This document shows, piece by piece, positions 1 to 6,225 of a stretch of 13,355 bases of DNA; the first letter of the stretch is position 1; each line of letters opens with the position of its first letter. Both the position numbers and the translations under genes were made by a program. The stretch is from Spirochaetota bacterium (GTDB lineage Bacteria; Spirochaetota; UBA4802; JAFGJZ01). Where the stretch lies: positions 1-13,355 of the forward strand of contig JAEWVM010000181.1 in NCBI GenBank assembly GCA_023396615.1, given 5' to 3'. The notes beneath the pieces were generated by a model. That model did no database searches. It was given only the letters and a program-made list of their open reading frames with translations, and had not been told where the DNA came from.

Positions 1-488
1 ATAAATACAGTTCTGAGCGCAACCGTCTTGTTGATTCATATATGGACGCGCATAAATACTTTTTTGAAAAACGCGCGTTAATAGCCGGAGACGAAGATCT
101 TGTTGTATCGCTTGCTTCATTTATGTCGGAAATCGGAATCGTTCCGGTGATATGCGCTACGGGTTCTGATAATCCTGAAGCAGTAAAACTGATAAAAAAA
201 TACGCGCCTGATGCTGAAGTCATGACGGATTCGGATTACGCGACTGTTCTTGAAAAAGCAAGGGGAATGAACTGTGACCTGGTTATAGGAAGCAGCAAGG
301 GATTCTATCTATCAAAGAATCTATCGATTCCTCTGGTTCGTGTCGGATTTCCTGTTCATGACAGATTCGGTTCACAGAGAATTAAGCATCTGGGTTACCG
401 CGGTACACAGAGCATTCTTGATAATATTGCAAACGCGATCATTGAACATAAACAAAACAGCTCAAACATAGGATACAGCTACCTGTAA
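1..488 (+). CDS. nifN: Nitrogenase cofactor scaffold subunit NifN, C-terminal part (5' end outside window)
   Basis: The reading frame is open from base 3, so the gene begins upstream; the ATG at 42 is internal, since the preceding codons read KYSSERNRLVDSY, a typical family segment. About 161 C-terminal residues are present. NifN pairs with NifE to form the NifEN scaffold on which the NifB-made Fe-S precursor matures to FeMo-co. Visible family features are a Rossmann-like strand (KRALIAGDEDLVVSL), the segment IPLVRVGFPVHDRFG and the helix start GYRGTQSILDNI. NifN is preferred over NifK because the region between these motifs is short and nifB follows 10 bases downstream. A NifE or NifK relative is less likely but cannot be fully excluded from the C-terminus alone. 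The stop codon overlaps the strong ribosome binding site of nifB, which suggests co-expression. Confidence 0.83.
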   Translation, partial: KYSSERNRLVDSYMDAHKYFFEKRALIAGDEDLVVSLASFMSEIGIVPVICATGSDNPEAVKLIKKYAPDAEVMTDSDYATVLEKARGMNCDLVIGSSKGFYLSKNLSIPLVRVGFPVHDRFGSQRIKHLGYRGTQSILDNIANAIIEHKQNSSNIGYSYL

Positions 489-498
489 GGAGGAAGAT

Positions 499-1770
499 AT
501 GAGTGCGAGTGTTAATTTCGGGAATCACCCTTGTTTTAACAGAGAACTGAGACATCAGACAGGAAGAGTTCATCTGCCGGTTGCTCCGGCATGCAATATT
601 CAGTGCAATTTTTGCGACCGCAAATATGACTGCATAAACGAATCGCGTCCCGGAGTGACAAGCACGGTTCTTACACCGCGTCAGGCCGTGACATATCTTG
701 ATTCGGTGTTAGAAAAAATACCTAACATTGCTGTTGTCGGAATTGCGGGTCCGGGAGATCCGTTTGCTAATACGGAAGCCACACTTGAGACGATGAGATA
801 CGTCCACGAAAAATATCCTGATAAGATACTATGTCTTGCGACTAACGGAGTAGGTCTTCCTGACGCGGTTGAAGAAATATCAAAAATGAATATTTCGCAT
901 GTTACCGTTACAGTGAACGCCGTTGATCCGGAGATAGGTGCTAAGATTTATAAATGGGCGCGTCACGGCGGAAAAGTTTACCGCGGCGTCGACGCGGCCT
1001 GGTTTATTCTCTCGCGCCAGATTGAAGGAATACGCGCACTTAAAGAGAAAGGAATTACTGTCAAAATTAACACAGTAGTTATCCCGGGTATAAATGATAA
1101 TCATGTGCAGGAAATATCAATGAGAATGCTTGAGCTCGGTGCAGATGTTCAGAACTGCATACCTCTATGTCCGGTTGCTGAAACTGAATTTGCGAACCTT
1201 ATTCAACCGACCCCTGTAGAAATGGCAAAGATACGCGAGGGTGCGGGAGCATATCTTCCGCAGATGAGCCATTGTGCAAGATGCCGCGCCGATGCGGCGG
1301 GTCTTCTCGGTCAGGCTAACCAGGAAGAAATTACGGAGCTTTTAAGTAAAGCATCTAAAACGGAACTATCTAATGAAAGACCGTATGTCGCCGTTGCGAG
1401 CATGGAAGGCGTTCTTGTGAACCAGCATCTTGGTGAAGCCGAATTTCTTCGCATATACGGAATGAATAACGGTTCTCCCGAGCTGATTGAAAAAAGATTT
1501 ACACCTGAATCCGGAAGCGGAGACCGCAGATGGGAAGACATGGCGGATTTGATTAAAGACTGCGCGGCGCTTCTTGTCAGCGGCGTAGGAGCAAACCCTA
1601 AAAAGATAATCGAAGGGTCGGGAATAAAAATATATGCCGTGGAAGGTCTTATTTCTGAAGCTGTCGAAATGATAATGAACGGAAAAGAACTTCCTAAGGT
1701 GATGATGAAAACTGCCGGAAGCTGCGGCATGGGAAAAACCTGCAGCGGCACCGGCGGAGGATGCGGATAA
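499..1770 (+). CDS. nifB: NifB radical SAM FeMo-co precursor synthase with fused NifX-like domain
   Basis: NifB makes NifB-co, the 8Fe-9S-C core of nitrogenase cofactors, by radical SAM chemistry using two [4Fe-4S] K-clusters. The radical SAM domain spans about residues 18-270. It carries the motif C32-X3-C36-X2-C39 inside the signature HLPVAPACNIQCNFCDRKYD, then GIAGPGDP (83-88) and the conserved HCARC (258-262). C12, C45, C112, C259 and C262 are candidate K-cluster ligands, by comparison with the family. Residues 295-403 form a NifX/NafY-like dinitrogenase-cofactor-binding domain, the common long NifB architecture. The last 18 residues are Gly/Cys rich (C409, C415, C422) and are not part of either standard domain. 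An AAGGAGG ribosome binding site at 487-493 overlaps the nifN stop and fixes the ATG. The long form may take over carrier duties, as no separate nifX is seen here. Confidence 0.95.
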   Translation: MSASVNFGNHPCFNRELRHQTGRVHLPVAPACNIQCNFCDRKYDCINESRPGVTSTVLTPRQAVTYLDSVLEKIPNIAVVGIAGPGDPFANTEATLETMRYVHEKYPDKILCLATNGVGLPDAVEEISKMNISHVTVTVNAVDPEIGAKIYKWARHGGKVYRGVDAAWFILSRQIEGIRALKEKGITVKINTVVIPGINDNHVQEISMRMLELGADVQNCIPLCPVAETEFANLIQPTPVEMAKIREGAGAYLPQMSHCARCRADAAGLLGQANQEEITELLSKASKTELSNERPYVAVASMEGVLVNQHLGEAEFLRIYGMNNGSPELIEKRFTPESGSGDRRWEDMADLIKDCAALLVSGVGANPKKIIEGSGIKIYAVEGLISEAVEMIMNGKELPKVMMKTAGSCGMGKTCSGTGGGCG

Positions 1771-1796
1771 TTGCTGATTAATAAACGGAGGATAAA

Positions 1797-2108
1797 ATGA
1801 AAAAACCAAAGCATCATATTTTCGTCTGCGCAAGTTTCCGCGCGGGCGGAGATGCGCAGGGAGTATGCGCGAAAAAAGGAAGCATGAATCTGCTTCAGTA
1901 CATGGTCACCGAGCTTTCTGACAGGGGAATGGCTGACAGCATGGTATCCAGCACGGGTTGCCTGAAAGTATGCGACAGAGGACCTGCTCTCGTTGTTTAC
2001 CCTGAGAACTGGTGGTACGGAAAGATTGAAAACGAAGCTATGATTGATGAAATAATCGATTCAATCGAGTCGGGAGTTCCGGCTGAAAAATATCTCATAG
2101 CGGATTAA
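1797..2108 (+). CDS. [2Fe-2S] thioredoxin-fold ferredoxin, nif-associated
   Basis: A 103-residue protein of the Shethna/Clostridium pasteurianum type of thioredoxin-like [2Fe-2S] ferredoxin, typical in length and starting with the family hallmark KPKHHIFVC. Cysteines at 11, 24, 55 and 59 match the four cluster ligands known from the clostridial protein. The extra non-ligand cysteine usually found three residues after the first is Phe14 here. The conserved TGC and VVYPE..WYG segments (53-55 and 76-84) are present. These soluble proteins are often encoded in nif clusters and have been linked to nitrogenase electron transfer or interaction, but their precise role is not settled. GGAGG at 1787-1791 gives a good ribosome binding site. 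The gene sits 26 bases after nifB and is followed by a large hairpin, so it may mark the end of a transcript segment. Confidence 0.92.
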   Translation: MKKPKHHIFVCASFRAGGDAQGVCAKKGSMNLLQYMVTELSDRGMADSMVSSTGCLKVCDRGPALVVYPENWWYGKIENEAMIDEIIDSIESGVPAEKYLIAD

Positions 2109-2110
2109 TT

Positions 2111-2158
2111 CGGTTTCAGCGTTTCCGGAATAAATACATGCCGGAAATGCTGAAATTG
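2111..2158 (+). terminator. Long intercistronic hairpin between ferredoxin and HEPN-like gene
   Basis: An almost perfect inverted repeat pairs 2114-2128 (TTTCAGCGTTTCCGG) with 2141-2155 (CCGGAAATGCTGAAA). There is one G-T wobble, and the loop 2129-2140 is 12 bases of mostly A and T. Two further wobbles and a C-G pair can lengthen the stem to 18 bp. The sequence after it (TTGATTTTG) is T rich but not a clean T-run. It therefore may act as a leaky terminator, an RNA 3'-end stabiliser or a processing site rather than a full stop. The next gene's ribosome binding site starts only about ten bases later. Confidence 0.6.
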
Positions 2159-2175
2159 ATTTTGAAGGAGGAAGA

Positions 2176-2607
2176 ATGGCTAACGATTGGAAGAAGTATT
2201 ATGATGAAGGTCTGGCTTATATGAACTCTTTGAAGAAGCATCTTGAAGCCGGTAAAAATTTCTCGCCTGAGCTTAAATACAATATCTGCACAATGGGAAT
2301 GGAGAAATTATTTATTTCGATTTTGATATATTATGAGATGATTCCTTTTCATCACACGCTGAACGCTCTTGCGCAGGATGTAATGGAGTTTCATGATATG
2401 GATCCTGGGCTTGTAGATAATTTAAAAAAGATTGATTCATTTCAGGATATGTGTTCTCTTGAAATTCCAAAACCTAGAGTTTTTACAAAAGAAGAGATTG
2501 ATCTGACGGAAAAGACATTTGAAGAAATTCATAATTTGGCCAAATTAATACTATACGGCATAAATGGTGCTGACGGTGATTCAAAAAAAGAAAGTGCGGT
2601 TTCTTGA
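2176..2607 (+). CDS. Small HEPN-like helical protein of the nif cluster, function unknown
   Basis: A 143-residue, mainly helical soluble protein. Helix 31-55 (starting PELKYNICTMGMEKLFISIL) followed by IPFHHTLNALAQDV (56-69), and a late helix around 106-127 after a PKPRVFTKEEI linker, have the layout of HEPN domains (A-x-E-K-hh-hhh, then p-x-H-x-L). The RNase motif R-X4-6-H expected of HEPN toxins is not seen, and there is no nucleotidyltransferase partner, so it is unlikely to be a toxin. The start is set by GAAGGAGGAAG directly before ATG 2176. Its end overlaps the following nifV-like gene by 44 bases. Its place between cofactor-synthesis genes suggests an accessory role in nitrogen fixation, but that is inference from context. 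The fold assignment rests on pattern only. Confidence 0.6.
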   Translation: MANDWKKYYDEGLAYMNSLKKHLEAGKNFSPELKYNICTMGMEKLFISILIYYEMIPFHHTLNALAQDVMEFHDMDPGLVDNLKKIDSFQDMCSLEIPKPRVFTKEEIDLTEKTFEEIHNLAKLILYGINGADGDSKKESAVS

Positions 2608-4105
2608 TACGACTTTACGCGACGGATTGCAGTCCCCGTCTGTTCATTTTGATGACGGGGCAAAAATAGAAATTGCATGTGCTCTTGACCGTGCAGGAAT
2701 TGATGTTATCGAAGCGGGTTTTCCATCATCTTCAAAGAAGCAGTTTGATGTGATAGATGAGATCTGCGGCGAAGTTAAAAGCACTGTTGCAGTAATGGCA
2801 AGAATGAATGAAAAAGATATATCGATATGTGCGCAGTCTCTCAGAAGATCATCTTCAGGATGCATTCATGTAAGTGTTCCGGCTTCAAAATATCTGCGTG
2901 ATTCAAAGACGGGTCTTGATACTGCTTCGACAACTCAGCTTGCCTTGCAGTCGCTCGATCTCATTAAATCATCAGGCTTTATTGCGGAAATTGGAATTGA
3001 AGACGCGGGCCGTACTGAATATTCTTATGTCGAAGAGCTTTGCCGTGTGTTATCAGAAAACGGCGCGGATGTTATTAATATAGCCGACACATCGGGATTT
3101 ATGCAGACTGATGAATTCGGTTATCTTGTTAAGAAGCTGCATTCATTTGTTCCGCGTTTTGCAACAGGCGAAACAATTCTAAGCGTTCATTGCCACAATG
3201 ATTTCGGTCTTGCAATTGCAAATACTCTGTCGGGCATTTATAACGGCGCGGCTCAGGTCGAAACAACAATCGGCGGTGTCGGCGAAAGATCCGGAAACGC
3301 CCAGTTTGAAGCGGTGTTAGCCGCGCTTGAAGAAAGACGTGATTACTACAATGCTGAAACAAATATTGAGAAGAAGTCAGTTGCTTCATTGTGCGAACTT
3401 GTAAGAAGACATTCATGTTTAGTTGTACCTGATTCCATGCCGTTATCAGGAAGAAATTCTTTTCTGCATTCTTCGGGAATTCATCAGAAAGCTCTAACAA
3501 AAGCCAAGAATTCATATTCGATTATAAACCCGGAAGCTTACGGTTTTGATAAAGACAGTTTCGCTATAACGGTTTTATCAGGATCGGGAGCTTTTGTTTT
3601 TTATGTAAAGGAACTTTGCGGATTAAAAATAGAAGAGGAGACTGCATCATTATATCTTTCTGAATTAAAAAATGAATATCATTCAAAGGGAATTATCAGC
3701 GCGACTGATGTTTTGAATTTTATTTACAAGAAGGGATTATATGCCGGTGAATTATGGTTTCTTTCTTCAATCAAATCGTATGAAGAAAATGCCCGCGGAG
3801 AGGTTTTGTTCGAAGTAGAATTAAATTCAGTAAAGAATTCAATCCTGAAATGCGCGGCTTCAGGCAGTGATTTCGCGGATGTTTCTGCAAAAATTATAAA
3901 AGATTTATTCAATGAAGAAATAGAAATAATTCAGGCGCAGACATATTCGTTCGGTTCAGCGGGCGGTATTAATTATAAATGTGATCTCAAAGCGTCATTT
4001 GCGGGGAAAATATACAGTTCGTCCAGTATTGCAGGAAGAATTTCAGAATCTGTTTTCAATGCTTTCCTTGATATTCATAACCAAATCGGAGGATTCGATG
4101 CGTGA
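2564..4105 (+). CDS. LeuA-architecture acyltransferase in nifV position, probable homocitrate synthase
   Basis: A 513-residue member of the 2-isopropylmalate/homocitrate synthase family, which condenses acetyl-CoA with a 2-oxoacid. The N-terminal HMGL-like barrel (11-275) shows DTTLRDG (15-21), the metal-binding HCHND (209-213) and TTIGGVGERSGN (234-245). HSSGIHQ (302-307) and a linker follow. Residues about 415-508 resemble the LeuA allosteric dimer domain, which classical NifV (about 380 residues) lacks. Two features are atypical: the usual GEQ after RDG is GLQ, and the usual SGR motif reads SGSGAF (339-344). Position in the nif operon favours homocitrate synthesis for FeMo-co; 2-isopropylmalate or citramalate synthesis is the main alternative. 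No clear ribosome binding site precedes ATG 2564; in-frame GTGs at 2576 or 2594 are possible starts, which would reduce the 44-base overlap with the upstream gene. Confidence 0.8.
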   Translation: MVLTVIQKKKVRFLDTTLRDGLQSPSVHFDDGAKIEIACALDRAGIDVIEAGFPSSSKKQFDVIDEICGEVKSTVAVMARMNEKDISICAQSLRRSSSGCIHVSVPASKYLRDSKTGLDTASTTQLALQSLDLIKSSGFIAEIGIEDAGRTEYSYVEELCRVLSENGADVINIADTSGFMQTDEFGYLVKKLHSFVPRFATGETILSVHCHNDFGLAIANTLSGIYNGAAQVETTIGGVGERSGNAQFEAVLAALEERRDYYNAETNIEKKSVASLCELVRRHSCLVVPDSMPLSGRNSFLHSSGIHQKALTKAKNSYSIINPEAYGFDKDSFAITVLSGSGAFVFYVKELCGLKIEEETASLYLSELKNEYHSKGIISATDVLNFIYKKGLYAGELWFLSSIKSYEENARGEVLFEVELNSVKNSILKCAASGSDFADVSAKIIKDLFNEEIEIIQAQTYSFGSAGGINYKCDLKASFAGKIYSSSSIAGRISESVFNAFLDIHNQIGGFDA

Positions 4106-4547
4106 AGTGCTGATAGAAAAAGCTGTTGCGGGTGATGCCCCGTTTCTTGCTGAAATGATAAAAAAGCTTTTTGATATAGAAAAGGATTTTAAATCGGATA
4201 TAGCGAATCAGATAAACGGAATTATTATGCTAATTGAAAATGAGAAGGCTGTAGTTTTAAAAGCGGTTTCTGATGATAAAATAATCGGAATGGTTACCGG
4301 TCAGTTGGTCGTTTCCACCGCTTCGGGAGGATACTCGGTTTTACTCGAAGACCTTTTCGTAGATGCTGATTTCCGTCTCGGAGGCGTGGGCAAAGCGCTT
4401 CTGAAAAATTTAGTAACATGGGCAAACCAAAAGGGAGCATTAAGGATTCAGCTTGTCGCGGATACGTCAAATTCATCGGCTGAATCATTTTATACTGCAA
4501 TGGGTTTTTCTCCCAGCCGCATGATGGGTTGGTATCAGCATCTCTAA
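4098..4547 (+). CDS. GNAT-family N-acetyltransferase coupled to nifV-like gene
   Basis: A 149-residue single-domain GNAT protein that would transfer an acetyl group from acetyl-CoA to an unknown amine. The acetyl-CoA pyrophosphate loop is R93-L-G-G-V-G-K (R-x-x-G-x-G), preceded by the beta-4 strand LLEDLFVDADF (82-92). The C-terminal part shows NSSAESFYTAMGF (125-137), a common GNAT ending. The ATG at 4098 is chosen because GGAGGA (4088-4093) lies just upstream and the first residues (MREVLIEKAVAGDAPFL) match typical GNAT starts; an earlier in-frame ATG at 3981 lies deep inside the preceding gene. The overlap with the previous stop is 8 bases (4098-4105), indicating translational coupling. 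Substrate is not evident. Coupling to nif genes may reflect protein or small-molecule acetylation linked to nitrogen fixation, but this is speculation. Confidence 0.88.
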   Translation: MREVLIEKAVAGDAPFLAEMIKKLFDIEKDFKSDIANQINGIIMLIENEKAVVLKAVSDDKIIGMVTGQLVVSTASGGYSVLLEDLFVDADFRLGGVGKALLKNLVTWANQKGALRIQLVADTSNSSAESFYTAMGFSPSRMMGWYQHL

Positions 4548-4557
4548 TTTTGGAGAG

Positions 4558-4582
4558 AGGGAAGGTCTTTGCAGACCTTTCT
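4558..4582 (+). promoter_or_regulatory. Palindrome with sigma-54-like -24/-12 spacing upstream of nifA
   Basis: The sequence AGGGAAGGTCTTTGCA (4558-4573) has GG and GC separated by exactly ten bases and a full TTGCA -12 block, as expected for sigma-54 promoters (TGGCACG-N4-TTGCA), but the first T and two -24 positions differ. The same stretch is a palindrome: AAGGTCT (4562-4568), loop TTGC, AGACCTT (4573-4579), extendable by wobble and G-C pairs to 4559/4582. It could instead be the stem of a terminator for the upstream GNAT gene, though no T-run follows. It lies about 107 bases before the nifA start. I did not find a clear TGT-N10-ACA NifA site nearby. Confidence 0.3.
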
Positions 4583-4679
4583 GTTAAATCAAAGTTAATT
4601 TGTTGTTATACGGGGCTTATTTTTCTGTTTTTTCTTTATGATTTGTATCCTTTTTTGTTACTTGTCCCAAGAGGACAAT

Positions 4680-6224
4680 ATGGCGCAGCAAAGCAAAAAC
4701 AAGGAAATTAACGAGCTCAGTCTTCTTTTCGATATCAGCCGTAAACTTAATGAGACAATGGACATAAAAAGTCTCATTCGCCCGGTTCTTGAGATGATGG
4801 CGGAAAAACTCGAAATGATGCGCGGAACGGTAACAATTCTTAACAGAAAAACAGGCGAATTGTTTATAGAAGAAGCTTACGGTCTTTCGGATGATGAGAG
4901 AGAAAAAGGTAAATATAAAATCGGCGAAGGTGTTACCGGAAAGGTTTTTGATACAGGAAAGCCGGTTGTCATTCCAAGAATATCTGATGAACCGATGTTT
5001 CTTGATAAAACCGGTTCGCGCAAAAAACTCAATAAATCAGATATTACTTTTATATGTGTCCCTGTTATAGCTGACAACGAAGTAATCGGAACCCTATCTG
5101 CAGACAGGCTGTTCAGCGACAGTGTTGCTCTGGAAGAAGACTTAAGACTTTTAACAATAATAGCTTCAATTATATCGCAGGGCGTCAGGCTTCGCCAGAT
5201 TGCCGGCGAAGAAATGGACAAGCTCAAAGATGAAAACATGCGTCTTACCGACCAGCTGCGTGAAAAGCACGGCATGGGTAATATAATAGGTAACTCGAAA
5301 ATCATGCAGGGAGTTTATTCGATTATAGAAAAAGTTGCTTCGACGAATACGACCGTTCTTATTCTCGGCGAAAGCGGCGTCGGAAAAGAGAAGTACGCTA
5401 ATGCCATTCATTTTAATTCAAACCGCGCCAATGCACCACTTATAAAAGTTAACTGTGCGGCTTTGCCTGAATCGCTGATTGAAAGCGAACTTTTTGGTCA
5501 CGAGAAAGGATCTTTTACCGGCGCGATGAGCACAAGAAAAGGTCGTTTCGAGCTCGCCGATAATGGAACCATTTTTCTTGATGAAGTAGGAGAGCTCCCG
5601 CTTTCGGTTCAGGTGAAGCTTTTACGTGTGATACAGGAGCGAGAGTTTGAAAGAGTCGGCGGAAGTGATACGATAAAGGTTAATGTGAGAATAATCGCCG
5701 CAACTAACAGGGACATGCGTGAACTCATCTGCTCAGGAAAATTCCGCGAGGATTTATATTACAGACTGAACGTTTTTCCGATTATCATTCCGCCTTTGCG
5801 CGAAAGAAAAACTGACATTATGCTGATAGCGGATTATTTCGTTGAAAAATACTCAGTCGAGCACGGAAAGAAAGTTTCACGTATTTCGACCGACGCGATA
5901 AACATGCTTGTATCATATCATTGGCCGGGAAATGTGCGCGAACTTGAGAACTGCATCGAGCGTGCGGTTATTTTAAGCAATGACGGAATTGTTCACGGTT
6001 ATCATCTACCTCCTAGTCTGCAGACCGGCGAAAAAGCCGATGAAGACAGAAAACGTTCTCTTGATGAAATGATTTCAAAATTTGAAGAAGAACTTATAAT
6101 CGATGAACTTAAAAGTTCGTCGGGAAATATCGCTCTCGCTGCAAGATCTCTTTCTGTTTCCGAAAGAATAATGGGGCTTAGAATTGCGAAATACGGAATA
6201 GACGTTTCTCTTTATAAAAACTGA
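4680..6224 (+). CDS. nifA: NifA-type sigma-54-dependent transcriptional activator
   Basis: A 514-residue enhancer-binding protein with three domains. These are an N-terminal GAF sensor (about 15-175), a AAA+ ATPase (about 200-430) and a Fis-type helix-turn-helix (about 470-508). AAA+ motifs are Walker A GESGVGKE (230-237), the sigma-54 contact loop GSFTGA (277-282, Ser in place of the usual Ala), Walker B IFLDE (298-302) and FREDLYYRLNVFP (355-367). HLPPSLQT (442-449) before the DNA-binding domain, and GNIALAARSLSVSERIMGLR (482-501) with RIAKYGI, are NifA-like. The linker lacks the CX4C pair of oxygen-sensitive NifA proteins, and no nifL is next to it, so signalling may go through the GAF domain. 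ATG 4680 has AGAGGA at 4670-4675. An in-frame upstream ATG (4638) lacks a ribosome binding site. It is expected to activate the nif operon. Confidence 0.88.
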   Translation: MAQQSKNKEINELSLLFDISRKLNETMDIKSLIRPVLEMMAEKLEMMRGTVTILNRKTGELFIEEAYGLSDDEREKGKYKIGEGVTGKVFDTGKPVVIPRISDEPMFLDKTGSRKKLNKSDITFICVPVIADNEVIGTLSADRLFSDSVALEEDLRLLTIIASIISQGVRLRQIAGEEMDKLKDENMRLTDQLREKHGMGNIIGNSKIMQGVYSIIEKVASTNTTVLILGESGVGKEKYANAIHFNSNRANAPLIKVNCAALPESLIESELFGHEKGSFTGAMSTRKGRFELADNGTIFLDEVGELPLSVQVKLLRVIQEREFERVGGSDTIKVNVRIIAATNRDMRELICSGKFREDLYYRLNVFPIIIPPLRERKTDIMLIADYFVEKYSVEHGKKVSRISTDAINMLVSYHWPGNVRELENCIERAVILSNDGIVHGYHLPPSLQTGEKADEDRKRSLDEMISKFEEELIIDELKSSSGNIALAARSLSVSERIMGLRIAKYGIDVSLYKN

Positions 6225-6225
6225 A

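Noticed and set aside
1..488. C-terminus of NifK (nitrogenase beta subunit)
   Set aside because: The stretch between the Rossmann strand and the IPLVRVGFP motif is too short for NifK, and nifB follows directly, which fits NifN.
1311..1833. Two long minus-strand open frames (155-168 codons) antisense to nifB
   Set aside because: They lie opposite a clear NifB frame, are low in family-like pattern and have no start signals; they reflect the codon bias of the real gene.
2176..2607. HEPN RNase toxin of a toxin-antitoxin pair
   Set aside because: The R-X4-6-H catalytic motif is missing, there is no nucleotidyltransferase antitoxin partner, and the gene sits inside a nif operon.
4559..4582. A standard intrinsic terminator after the GNAT gene
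   Set aside because: The stem is good, but no T-run follows (CTGTTAAATC), so I list the site as a regulatory candidate only.
4529..4711. A 60-codon plus-strand open frame bridging the GNAT and nifA genes
   Set aside because: It overlaps both neighbours, has no ribosome binding site and no recognisable sequence pattern; the GNAT and nifA frames explain the region better.
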